The translations under genes were made by a program, and so were the position numbers. Below, piece by piece: positions 23,994 through 32,260 of a stretch of 64,000 bases of DNA. The stretch is taken from contig WJYK01000013.1 in assembly GCA_009668225.1 (NCBI GenBank), positions 1 through 64,000 of the forward strand, given 5' to 3'. Numbering within the stretch: position 1 is the first letter of the stretch; the number at the start of each line of letters is the position of its first letter. The notes under the pieces were generated by a model. That model did no database searches, was not told where the DNA came from, and saw nothing but the letters and a program-made list of their open reading frames with translations. The stretch comes from Enterobacteriaceae bacterium RIT693. Its GTDB lineage: Bacteria; Pseudomonadota; Gammaproteobacteria; Enterobacterales; Enterobacteriaceae.

Positions 23994-24755
23994 ATGAAAA
24001 AAAGAATCGATTTAAACAGCGACTTAGGCGAAAGTTTTGGCCAGTGGACGATGGGAGATGATGCCGCCATTTTGCAGATTGTCAGTAGCGCGAACGTTGC
24101 CTGTGGTTTTCATGCCGGATCTCCCGCGGGCATTCTGGAAACGCTTCGTGCCGCCAGAGTACAGGGTGTGGCCGTGGGAGCTCATGTGGCTTACCCGGAT
24201 CTCGTTGGTTTTGGGCGGCGCAATATGGACATTGCCAGCGACGAACTGACGGCGGATGTTATCTACCAGATTGGTGCGCTACAGGGGCTGGCGCAGGCGG
24301 CGGGGACAAGCGTGCGTTACGTGAAGCCGCATGGCGCGCTGTACAACACGATTGCCGATAACCGGCGCCAGGCCGATGCGGTACTCGACGCTATTCTGTC
24401 GGTCGCACCCGCTCTGCCGCTGGTGGCGCTGGCGGGCTCACCGCTGCAAGCATGGGCGCGGCAGAAAGGGGTAAGAACCATTGCCGAAGCCTTTGCTGAC
24501 CGGGCCTATCACTCTGACGGTTCACTGGTGTCGAGACGCGAACCCGGTGCCGTTTTGCATGATGCCCGGCAGATTGCCTTGCGCATGTTCAGGCTGATTA
24601 CCGAAGGCGGCGTTGAGTCGATAGAAGGGGAGTTTACCCCTGTTCAGGCCGACTCTATCTGCGTTCATGGAGACACCGCCGGAGCCATCGCCATGGCGGG
24701 AGAAATCCGCAGGTTATTTGAAGCGGAAGGGATCGTCATTCAGGCTTTCGCCTGA
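23994..24755 (+). CDS. pxpA: 5-oxoprolinase subunit PxpA (LamB/YcsF family), orphan
   Basis: A 253-residue member of the LamB/YcsF family. Signatures are [12 protein letters not shown] at the N-terminus, [14 protein letters not shown] (~30-43), [18 protein letters not shown] (~56-73) and [10 protein letters not shown] (~107). PxpA works with PxpB and PxpC in ATP-dependent opening of 5-oxoproline to glutamate. No pxpB or pxpC is found here, so either the partners are elsewhere or this copy acts alone. It follows the MFS gene by 2 nt. Confidence 0.88.
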   Translation: MKKRIDLNSDLGESFGQWTMGDDAAILQIVSSANVACGFHAGSPAGILETLRAARVQGVAVGAHVAYPDLVGFGRRNMDIASDELTADVIYQIGALQGLAQAAGTSVRYVKPHGALYNTIADNRRQADAVLDAILSVAPALPLVALAGSPLQAWARQKGVRTIAEAFADRAYHSDGSLVSRREPGAVLHDARQIALRMFRLITEGGVESIEGEFTPVQADSICVHGDTAGAIAMAGEIRRLFEAEGIVIQAFA

Positions 24756-25041
24756 TAAGTAAGATGGCATGTTAGAGAACGATCGTTGCCTCTTTATTTT
24801 TCGTGGCAATTGAACGTAACCCATTGCAGACGCTGCTGGCAATGGGTTCTGGCAGGCGGCATAGTCCGCTTTTTACTTGTCCTGTAGCATGCTCATTCCC
24901 TTTTCTTTTGTCTTCCGTGATTAACAATAAGATAACATTATATCTAACAAAATTGTGACAAAGCACAATATACATATAACTTAATATGTTTTATAAAATG
25001 TAGCCATTGCCTGCAACTATGCCACCTAAAGAGAAAGACAT

Positions 25042-26523
25042 ATGGAACAGACATCTGCTACAAAAAGTACCGTACCGCCGCCGGAGAAGGGCCAGCAGTT
25101 CAACCGCTCCATCGGCCTGGTGTCCAACTTTGCGCTTGGCTTTACCTACCTCTCGCCGTTGACCGCCGTTTATTCCCTGTTTGCGCTGGCGATAACCCTC
25201 GCCGGGCCGCCGGCTATCTGGTGGATCCTGATTGCCGCCTGCGGGCAGCTGCTGGTGGCCCTGGTGTTCGGCGAAGTCGCTTCGCAATATCCGATAACCG
25301 GCGGGCTTTATCCGTGGGCCAGAAGGCTGTGGGGCAAAAAATATGCCTGGATTGCGGCGTGGATTTACCTCTGGGCGCTGGTGGTTACCATTACCTCCAT
25401 CGTCGAATACACCTCGACCTTCGTTGCCTCGCTATTCCACTATGGCGACACGCCGCTGGCGATGTTGCTGACCTCCGTGGTGCTGCTGACTATCATGATG
25501 GGCGTGAACATGTCCGGGACGAAAAACCTGGCCAGAGTCGCCCGCTTCGGCTTCTGGTGCGAAATCATCAGCGTGATTGCGCTCGGTATTTACCTGCTGA
25601 TTTTCCACCGCAATCAGCCATTCTCCGTGGTGTTTGACGCCATGGGCGCGCTGGCGAAAGACGGCAGCTACGGTACGGCGTTTATGTCGGCGTCGCTGAT
25701 GGGCCTGTTTATGTTCTTCGGCTTCGAAGCCTGCGGCAACGTGGCGGAGGAGGTCAAAAATCCAGGGCGTAAGATCCCGGTGGCGATGATCCTCAGCATT
25801 GTATTCGGGGCGATCTCTGCGGTGATCTCTATCCTGGGTTATCTGCTGTCATCTCCGGATCTGATGAATATCGTGAACGGTAAAATAGCCGATCCGATCC
25901 CGGCGATTCTCAATGACGCGCTGGGCGAGAAGGGCGCAACCGTGTTTATCGTGATTGCCATCGTGGCGATGCTGTCCTGTATTCTGTCTCTTCAGGCCGC
26001 GCTGAGCCGCCTGATCTTCTCGTTCTCCCGCGACAAAATGCTGCCGGGCAGCGAATGGATGGCGAAAATCTCGAAGCACAGCGTGCCGGACAACGCGATG
26101 TTGGTAAGCTGCCTGCTGCCGATGGTGATTTGCGTCTGGGTGTACTTCCAGCCGGATAACCTTGCCCGCATCACCGCGTTCGCCGTGATAGGGATTTATG
26201 TCTCCTTCCAGATGGTAATTCTGGCCGCTCTGCGCCAGCGGCTGAAAGGCTGGAAGCCTGCGGGAGAATGGACGCTGGGGGCGTGGGGCATGCTGGTGAA
26301 CGTGCTGGCGCTGGCCTACGGCATCGGCGGCATCTGGCTGCTGGCCCAGCCTGCGGACAGCGCAACCTTTATTGACCGCTGGACGGTGTTGATTGGCCTG
26401 GCGTTGGTCATCGGCTCAGGGCTGGTTTATATGTCGATTGCCAGGCCGTTCGGTCACTCTGACGCGCCTGAAAATGACGCCATTGAATACGCCAAACGGC
26501 TAAATCTTTCTCGCGAGTATTAA
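25042..26523 (+). CDS. APC-family amino acid/polyamine permease (ACT type)
   Basis: A 493-residue, 12-helix permease of the amino acid/choline transporter branch of the APC superfamily (the branch of yeast Uga4/Bio5 and bacterial amine permeases). The helix-1 motif FALGFTYLSPLTAVY, GGLYPWARRLWGKK and FFGFEACGNVAEEVKNPGRKIP (helix 6-7) are typical. Its position beside an aminoaldehyde dehydrogenase and a spermidine-dehydrogenase-like enzyme suggests an amine, GABA or polyamine substrate, by inference. Upstream, TGTGACAAAGCACA near 24954 is a weak CRP-like sequence. A strong terminator follows. Confidence 0.82.
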   Translation: MEQTSATKSTVPPPEKGQQFNRSIGLVSNFALGFTYLSPLTAVYSLFALAITLAGPPAIWWILIAACGQLLVALVFGEVASQYPITGGLYPWARRLWGKKYAWIAAWIYLWALVVTITSIVEYTSTFVASLFHYGDTPLAMLLTSVVLLTIMMGVNMSGTKNLARVARFGFWCEIISVIALGIYLLIFHRNQPFSVVFDAMGALAKDGSYGTAFMSASLMGLFMFFGFEACGNVAEEVKNPGRKIPVAMILSIVFGAISAVISILGYLLSSPDLMNIVNGKIADPIPAILNDALGEKGATVFIVIAIVAMLSCILSLQAALSRLIFSFSRDKMLPGSEWMAKISKHSVPDNAMLVSCLLPMVICVWVYFQPDNLARITAFAVIGIYVSFQMVILAALRQRLKGWKPAGEWTLGAWGMLVNVLALAYGIGGIWLLAQPADSATFIDRWTVLIGLALVIGSGLVYMSIARPFGHSDAPENDAIEYAKRLNLSREY

Positions 26524-26525
26524 TA

Positions 26526-26550
26526 AAAAGGGCCTTATGGCCCTTTTTTT
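26526..26550 (+). terminator. Terminator after the APC permease gene
   Basis: Stem AAAAGGGCC / GGCCCTTTT with a TTAT loop followed by a T run. Confidence 0.87.
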
Positions 26551-26582
26551 CTGTATGCTTTTGTCCACATTATTCATGGGGC

Positions 26583-27290
26583 TTATGCCCCTTTTTTAAT
26601 CAGCTCATACAACGTGCAGTATTCTGTTTTATAGACTTCGACCGCGTCATTGTCGTTCAGCAGTTCACCTACGCGATATTTTGGATAAGTAGAGAAAATA
26701 ATCCGCTGATCTAAATTAGTCAGAATAACTTTGTGGTTATTAAAGAGCGGAAGTAATTCTTGCTCCACTTCGCTGACCAGCACATCAATAGCGGCAACGC
26801 CGATAAAACGTCCGGCACAATAAACCGGCATCGCCGACGTCAGGGTATAAGACGTATTACAAACGTAATCCACGTAGGGGCCATGAATATAGGCTTGACC
26901 GTTCTCCTGAGCATCTTTAAACCACTCGAAGGTCCTGAAATCCAGCCGCTGCTGGGTGGCCTGGTCCAGGTCGAGGTTAACCTTTTTCACGCCATCAGCT
27001 TTTTTGTACCACCACTCCAGCAGCCAGTACTCTTTATCTTCATTGCTGCCTTCAATATGGCTGGCAAAGCCGGAACCGGAACAGTAAGGCGTCCGGTTGA
27101 GCGTCTCTTTGATATGCTCCTGAATAATGCGTTTTATCGAGGGATCCAGCAGCAGTTTGAGGTTATTGCCCTGGCACGCTGCCAGGGTGGACTCGACCTG
27201 TTCGGCAAGGGCGATGGTTGCGTCAATGGTGGTGGTAATGATGTCGTCAATTTTACGGGTAAAGGGGGTTAGGGTTGCAGGTACATTCAT
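26583..27290 (-). CDS. Soluble Cache (PDC)-domain protein
   Basis: A 235-residue protein consisting of one Cache/PDC sensor-like domain with no signal peptide, membrane helix or output domain. The segment RTFEWFKDA (~118-126), GPYVDYVCNTSYTLTSAMPV (~136-155) and GRFIGVAAIDV (~159-169) has the order of residues (R, W, aromatic, Y, D) seen in dCache ligand pockets for amino acids and amines. Because it is cytoplasmic it may sense or bind an internal ligand. It lies 27 nt after the GntR-type regulator gene, probably in one operon, divergent from the amine-oxidation genes. Function unproven. Confidence 0.7.
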   Translation of the reverse strand: MNVPATLTPFTRKIDDIITTTIDATIALAEQVESTLAACQGNNLKLLLDPSIKRIIQEHIKETLNRTPYCSGSGFASHIEGSNEDKEYWLLEWWYKKADGVKKVNLDLDQATQQRLDFRTFEWFKDAQENGQAYIHGPYVDYVCNTSYTLTSAMPVYCAGRFIGVAAIDVLVSEVEQELLPLFNNHKVILTNLDQRIIFSTYPKYRVGELLNDNDAVEVYKTEYCTLYELIKKGA

Positions 27291-27317
27291 AGTGATGCCC
27301 GTGTTGTTGTGTTGGTT

Positions 27318-28043
27318 TTATTTATATTTTAATTTACTTTCAATAAGATAGAAGGTGAATGTGTCGATAAGCTGCGTGGCTAACCGCACCGCCTCCTGCT
27401 CGTTATGGTTCTCCAGTGCAGCGATCAATTCGGTGTAGACATCAATAATTTCGCGGTGAATAGCCTCGTCGCGATAAAGAATGGCAACCAGTGAAGCCCA
27501 CTCAGCCTGAAGCAGCAGCTCCTGGTTGGCGAGCCTTGCGGACTGAGAACTGGCTGAGAGCGCCAGCAGGCAGCGCATATCGGCCTGCGTTTTAAGCTCC
27601 GGCGTGCTGGCGGACTTTAGCGCCTCAACAAATTCCCGTAGCCGGGTAATATCCGCCGTGGTCATTCTTCTGGATGCCAGCTTTGCGCTGTGGCTTATTA
27701 TTGCGCAATGCATTTCACCCAGGTCAGAAATATAGTCGGAGCTAATGTTCTTAAAGGGGTGAAGGGAGGTATTAAATTCACCGCTATTTTCACAAACAAA
27801 GCTGCCGCCGTTACGCCCACGAACCGTATGGATTAAATGGTTTGCCCGTAGGGTATTTAATGCTTCCCTGATGGTGATGTGTGAAACCCCCATCATTTTG
27901 GCAAGGTCGGCCTCATTAGGCAGCTGCTCATTAGCCTCAAGTAAACCAGTAATAATTGCATTTGAAAGGCGCTGCACAATCTGATCGGAACGACTTGCCT
28001 GTCCTATAGGTGCGAATATTACTGCATGAGTAATCATATTCAT
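27318..28043 (-). CDS. GntR-family (FCD/FadR-type) transcription regulator
   Basis: A 241-residue regulator. The N-terminal winged helix (~15-85) has the GntR signature NEADLAKMMGVSHITIREALNTLRANHLI and the wing TVRGRNGGSFV. The C-terminal ~130 residues form a helical FCD effector domain (metal/ligand His in HCAIISHSA and further along). The neighbouring genes suggest control of amine catabolism. ATG 28043 is given; an ATG at 28037 has better spacing from AGAG. A perfect palindrome at 28237-28254 in the divergent promoter could be its operator. Confidence 0.85.
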   Translation of the reverse strand: MNMITHAVIFAPIGQASRSDQIVQRLSNAIITGLLEANEQLPNEADLAKMMGVSHITIREALNTLRANHLIHTVRGRNGGSFVCENSGEFNTSLHPFKNISSDYISDLGEMHCAIISHSAKLASRRMTTADITRLREFVEALKSASTPELKTQADMRCLLALSASSQSARLANQELLLQAEWASLVAILYRDEAIHREIIDVYTELIAALENHNEQEAVRLATQLIDTFTFYLIESKLKYK

Positions 28044-28236
28044 CTCTGATTAAAAGTCCCTGAATCAACGGTTATTGATAGCACAGGCAAGCCTTTTAAG
28101 AAAGGTTTTGGCAGGCTACCAGAACCGGGCGTTTTCTCATTTTCTCGATCCTTGTCATGTAAGAGTATTGTTAAATTGTGGGGTTGATCATGTTGCAGCT
28201 AAGTGTAGATTGAAAAGCTATCGATCAAAAGATATT

Positions 28237-28254
28237 ACATAATATTGTTTATGT
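28237..28254. promoter_or_regulatory. Perfect palindrome in the aldehyde dehydrogenase promoter
   Basis: ACATAA-TATTGT-TTATGT is a 6+6 bp perfect inverted repeat ending 19 nt before the dehydrogenase ATG, just upstream of its ribosome site. A candidate operator for the divergent GntR regulator; not proven. Confidence 0.4.
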
Positions 28255-28273
28255 TTAATCTGAGGAGAAGGCG

Positions 28274-29701
28274 ATGCAAATCCTGAAGCATTTCATCAAC
28301 GGCCAGTATGTGGCGGGCCAGCAGAATGCGCTGTTTGATCTGATCAGTCCGATTAACGGCGAAGTGTATGCCCAGTCGCCTGACGGCGGCGCTGCGGAAG
28401 TTAGCCAGGCTTATGCGGCGGCAAAAGCGGCTTTCGCGATATGGAAACATTCACTGCCGTCCGAGCGGCAGCGTGCATTGTTGAAGCTTGCTGACGAAAT
28501 TGAACGTAACGCTGCACGCATTGTTGAAGTGCAAAGTCAGGAAACCGGCCAGCTTAAGCGCTTTATTGAGCGCGATGAAATCGCTGCCTCCTGCGATGCA
28601 ATTCGCTTCTTCGCCGGGGCGGCTCGCTGCCTTGAGGGCAAGGCTTCCGGAGAATATGCCGCCGGTTTTACCTCTACCATCCGCCGCGAGCCACTGGGCA
28701 TTGTCGGCCAGGTTACGCCCTGGAACTACCCGTTCATGATGGCGGTGTGGAAAATCGCACCGGCGCTTGCGGCGGGCAATACCGTCGTGCTTAAACCAAG
28801 CGATACCACGCCCATCAGTACCTTACTCCTGGCGGAAATTGCCGCGCCGATTTTTCCTCAGGGCGCGTTTAACGTGGTACTGGGCAAGGCCAATACCGGG
28901 TCGCTGGTGGTGTCAAACCCTGAGGCGTCGCTGGTGTCGATTACCGGCTCCGTCCGCGCCGGGCTACAGGTCGCTGCTTCTGCTGCCGCGAACCTGACTA
29001 AAGCTCACCTGGAGTTGGGCGGTAAAGCGCCGGTGGTGGTATTTGCCGATGCGGACATGAACAAAGCGGTAGAGGTCATTACTGCCGCAGGCTTCTCGAA
29101 TGCCGGGCAGGATTGCACCGCGGCAACGCGCATCATCGTTGAAGCTTCCGTTTATGACGCCTTCCTTGAGAAGCTGATTCAGAAAACAAAAGCGATTACC
29201 TTTGGTGAACCGGATGATCACAATGCGCTTTACGGCGCCCTAAACAGTCGCAACCAGCTGGAACAGGTCACGGGATTTATTGAACGGCTTCCGCCTCATG
29301 CAAAAATTGAAACCGGTGGCAAAAAGGGCGCAGGCCCTGGCTTCTACTTTGAGCCGACGATTATTTCCGGGCTGAAGCAGCGCGACGAGGCTATCCAGCA
29401 CGAGGTCTTTGGTCCGGTAATGACCATTCAATCTTTCAGCAGCGAAGAAGAGGCGCTCAGCAGAGCTAACGATGTGGAATATGGCCTGGCGGCAAGCGTC
29501 TGGACCAGCAGCCACAGCCGGGCACAGCGCTTCAGCACCCGGCTGGATTTCGGCACCGTGTGGATCAACAACCACATCCCGCTGTGCGCGGAAATGCCTC
29601 ACGGCGGGTTTAAAAAGTCCGGCTACGGCAAAGACCTTTCTTCCTATTCACTCGACGAATACACCCGCCTCAAACACATCATGTGCGATATCACTGAATA
29701 A
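28274..29701 (+). CDS. Aminoaldehyde (gamma-aminobutyraldehyde-type) dehydrogenase
   Basis: A 475-residue NAD(P)-dependent aldehyde dehydrogenase most like the PatD/YdcW branch (E. coli PatD is 474 aa). The oxyanion motif VTPWNYPFMMAVWK (~157), the general-base Glu in HLELGGKAP (~250), the nucleophile Cys in NAGQDCTAATR (~283) and the C-terminal MPHGGFKKSGYGKDLS are present. Members oxidise 4-aminobutanal to GABA or 3-aminopropanal to beta-alanine. It is followed by the SnoaL-like gene and the putative spermidine dehydrogenase, which would produce such aldehydes, though that enzyme is exported. Confidence 0.87.
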   Translation: MQILKHFINGQYVAGQQNALFDLISPINGEVYAQSPDGGAAEVSQAYAAAKAAFAIWKHSLPSERQRALLKLADEIERNAARIVEVQSQETGQLKRFIERDEIAASCDAIRFFAGAARCLEGKASGEYAAGFTSTIRREPLGIVGQVTPWNYPFMMAVWKIAPALAAGNTVVLKPSDTTPISTLLLAEIAAPIFPQGAFNVVLGKANTGSLVVSNPEASLVSITGSVRAGLQVAASAAANLTKAHLELGGKAPVVVFADADMNKAVEVITAAGFSNAGQDCTAATRIIVEASVYDAFLEKLIQKTKAITFGEPDDHNALYGALNSRNQLEQVTGFIERLPPHAKIETGGKKGAGPGFYFEPTIISGLKQRDEAIQHEVFGPVMTIQSFSSEEEALSRANDVEYGLAASVWTSSHSRAQRFSTRLDFGTVWINNHIPLCAEMPHGGFKKSGYGKDLSSYSLDEYTRLKHIMCDITE

Positions 29702-29712
29702 GGATTTTTGCG

Positions 29713-30186
29713 ATGAAAATAATCAATGCAGCTGCGCTGTCGCTGGTTCTGTTCTCAACCCTGGCGCTGGCCGAAAGCTCTCCGCTCACGGTGGTGAAAA
29801 ACTACATGGCCGCGTGGAACGCCCATCAAGCCGGACAGGCGGCGGAATACCTCGCCAGCGACATGGTGTATTACGACGCCGCGGTCGGTACGCCCGTCGA
29901 GGGTAAAGAAAAAGCGGAAAAAGAGGTGATTGGCGCGTTTATTAAAGCGGTGCCGGACCTGCGCTGGCAGATGACCAGCGAGCCGGTTTACAACAAAGAT
30001 ACCATCGCCTTTCGCTGGACCTTCAGCGGAACGAACAGCGGCGAGTGGGGCGGCAGTCCGGCGACCAACAACCCGATTAAGTTTGAAGGCGTGAGCTTCA
30101 TCAAAGTCAGCCACGGCAAAATCAGCTGGCAGGGCGACTATTACGACTCGAAGAAACTCGACGAAGAGCTGAAGCCGCGCAAATAG
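29713..30186 (+). CDS. Exported SnoaL/NTF2-like protein
   Basis: A 157-residue protein with a clear Sec signal peptide (cleavage near LALA|ESS, residue ~20), then an NTF2/SnoaL-like fold: NYMAAWNAHQAGQAAEYLASDMVYYDA, VIGAFIKAVPDLRWQM, and FRWTFSGTNSGEWGG are typical of the ester-cyclase-like polyketide_cyc family. No catalytic role can be assigned. It lies 11 nt after the dehydrogenase stop and before two further exported proteins, suggesting a periplasmic role, perhaps binding the amine or aldehyde. Confidence 0.75.
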   Translation: MKIINAAALSLVLFSTLALAESSPLTVVKNYMAAWNAHQAGQAAEYLASDMVYYDAAVGTPVEGKEKAEKEVIGAFIKAVPDLRWQMTSEPVYNKDTIAFRWTFSGTNSGEWGGSPATNNPIKFEGVSFIKVSHGKISWQGDYYDSKKLDEELKPRK

Positions 30187-30195
30187 ACGACAGAG

Positions 30196-30227
30196 CGCCG
30201 CTGCCGGGCGGTTTCCGGCCAGCGGCG
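30196..30227. repeat. REP-like GC-rich hairpin
   Basis: CGCCGCTG (30196-30203) pairs with CAGCGGCG (30220-30227) around a GC-rich loop containing CCGGGCGGTTTCCGG, just after the SnoaL-like stop. It has no T run and resembles REP/PU units, which stabilise mRNA or separate operon parts. Confidence 0.5.
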
Positions 30228-30349
30228 TGCAGGCCCCCGTTACCAGAAATGACATCAGAGCTAACAGGCTTATCGCGTAGCGAAGCGGCAATGAGTTTGT
30301 TATCATTTAGTGAATAATATGTCTAAAGGACTGATAAAAAAGGTTATCT

Positions 30350-32254
30350 ATGTCTATTACCCGACGTGACTTTCTTAACGGGATGGCCATTGCAATTGTC
30401 TCTGGTTTAACGCCTCTGCAACTGGTGAGAGCTAACGGCAACGCGCCCGGCAGCGCCGTTATCAATACAGATTACTATCCTCCGAGCCTCACCGGGCTGC
30501 GCGGTAACCATCCCGGATCGTTCGAAATGGCGCACGCTCTTGGCCGCGAGCACGAAAAATTCGACTTCGGCAAGCTGCCGGTAGAAGAAGAGTACGATCT
30601 GGTGATTGTCGGCGGCGGCATTAGCGGCCTGGCGGCGGCCTGCTTCTGGCAGGAAAAAATGGGCAAGGACGCAAAAATTCTTGTCCTCGACAACCATGAT
30701 GACTTCGGCGGGCACGCCAAGCGCAACCAGTTTAACGTTGGCGGAAAAACGCTGCTCGGCTACGGCGGCAGCGAGTCATTCCAGTCGCCCAACAGCAACT
30801 TCAGCCCGGTGGTTCACGGCCTGATGGACTCACTAGGCGTCAGCATCACGCGCATGAAGAGCAGCTTTGACGCCACCTTCTACCCGGACCAGCACCTGAG
30901 CCGCGGTGTGTTCTTCGATAAAAAGAACTTTGGCGAAACCAAAATCGTCAGCGGCGACCCTGGCCGCGCGGTGTCGGACGACATTCCGCCGGACAGGCTG
31001 AATGGCCGCAGCATCGAAGCCTTTATCAACGACTTCCCGCTGAGCGAAGCAGACCGCAAGGCGCTGCTGGATCTTCACGTAAACCCCGCCGATTACTTGC
31101 AGGGGATGACGGTCGAGCAGAAAACCGAATGGCTGGATAATCACAGCTACCATGAATTCCTCGAGATGAAAGTCGGCTTAAGCAAAATGGCGCTGATGTA
31201 CTTCCAGCAGCGCACCAACGACTTCTTCGCCATTGGCATTGAAGGCGTGAGCTGCGGCGACGCGCGTGCCTGTGCGCTTCCGGGGATGGAGGCGATGGGC
31301 CTGCTGCCGCTGGATGGTGAGGCGCTGGCCGACCTTGAAGAGCCGTACACCTATCACTTCCCGGACGGCAATGCCGGGCTGACGCGCCTGATGGTGCGCA
31401 AGCTGATCCCTGAAGCGCTGCCGGGCAGCACGATGGAAGATTCCGTCACCGCCAGGCTGCACTATGAGCTGCTGGACAGGCCGGAAAACGGCACCCGCAT
31501 TCGCCTCAACAGCAGCGTGATTAACGCCGCCAATGTCGATGATGGCGTGGTGGTGAGCTACATCAACAACCAGAGCGGCAAACTGCACCGCGTGAAGAGC
31601 CGCAACGCCATTATGGCCGGCTACAACATGATGATCCCGTATATCGTGCCGGAGGCGCCGGAGCAGCAGAAAGAAGATCTGCGCCTCAACGTCAAAGCGC
31701 CGCTGGTTTATACCAACGTGGTGGTGAACAACTGGCGAGCCTTTAAGAACACAGGCGTGCATGAATTCTATTCCCCGGCCGCGCCGTACAGCCGCGTGAA
31801 GCTCGATTACCCGGTAAGCATGGGCGATTATCATCACCCGCAGACGCCGGATGATCCGATGTGTATCCACATGGTTTACGTCCCGACCTATCCGGGCAGC
31901 AACATGTCTCCGCGCGAGCAGTTCCGCCGGGGGCGCGCTTTCCTGCTGGGCTCCACCTTTGAAGCCCATGAGCAGATGATTCGCTCCCAGCTGCAGGAGA
32001 TGCTGGGCCATACCGGTTTTGACCACGCGCGCGATATCGCGGTGATTACGGTCAACCGCTGGGCGCACGGCTATGCCTATTACGCTAACTCCCTGAGCGA
32101 TGATATGGAAAAGATGCCCGAGATTATCAACCGCGCTCGCCAGCCGATAGGCCGCATCACGATTGCTAACTCTGACTCCGACTGGAGTGCTTATGCTCAT
32201 GCGGCGATTGACCAGGCATGGCGTGCGGTGAACGAACTTGTGGCGATGGGGTAA
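30350..32254 (+). CDS. Tat-exported flavin dehydrogenase resembling spermidine dehydrogenase
   Basis: A 634-residue protein. The N-terminus has a twin-arginine signal (ITRRDFLNGM) and a hydrophobic stretch ending near VRA (~28), so it is folded with its cofactor and then exported. The FAD dinucleotide fold is YDLVIVGGGISGLAAACF (~82-99). Length, Tat signal and sequence resemble the FAD/haem spermidine dehydrogenase SpdH known from Citrobacter freundii and pseudomonads, which cleaves spermidine oxidatively. A tri-haem cytochrome c gene follows 6 nt downstream and is the likely electron acceptor. The substrate is inferred from family memory and context, not proven. Confidence 0.72.
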   Translation: MSITRRDFLNGMAIAIVSGLTPLQLVRANGNAPGSAVINTDYYPPSLTGLRGNHPGSFEMAHALGREHEKFDFGKLPVEEEYDLVIVGGGISGLAAACFWQEKMGKDAKILVLDNHDDFGGHAKRNQFNVGGKTLLGYGGSESFQSPNSNFSPVVHGLMDSLGVSITRMKSSFDATFYPDQHLSRGVFFDKKNFGETKIVSGDPGRAVSDDIPPDRLNGRSIEAFINDFPLSEADRKALLDLHVNPADYLQGMTVEQKTEWLDNHSYHEFLEMKVGLSKMALMYFQQRTNDFFAIGIEGVSCGDARACALPGMEAMGLLPLDGEALADLEEPYTYHFPDGNAGLTRLMVRKLIPEALPGSTMEDSVTARLHYELLDRPENGTRIRLNSSVINAANVDDGVVVSYINNQSGKLHRVKSRNAIMAGYNMMIPYIVPEAPEQQKEDLRLNVKAPLVYTNVVVNNWRAFKNTGVHEFYSPAAPYSRVKLDYPVSMGDYHHPQTPDDPMCIHMVYVPTYPGSNMSPREQFRRGRAFLLGSTFEAHEQMIRSQLQEMLGHTGFDHARDIAVITVNRWAHGYAYYANSLSDDMEKMPEIINRARQPIGRITIANSDSDWSAYAHAAIDQAWRAVNELVAMG

Positions 32255-32260
32255 CCAGAC

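Noticed and set aside
24818-24848. Hairpin AACCCATTGC / GCAATGGGTT as terminator of pxpA
   Set aside because: The stem is perfect, but no T run follows on the plus strand, so termination cannot be claimed.
29755-30306. A minus-strand frame starting with a lipoprotein-like signal (LVTGAC) opposite the SnoaL-like gene
   Set aside because: After the first ~38 residues it is the exact antisense of a well supported gene, passes through a REP-like hairpin and has no family features. The lipobox is probably chance.
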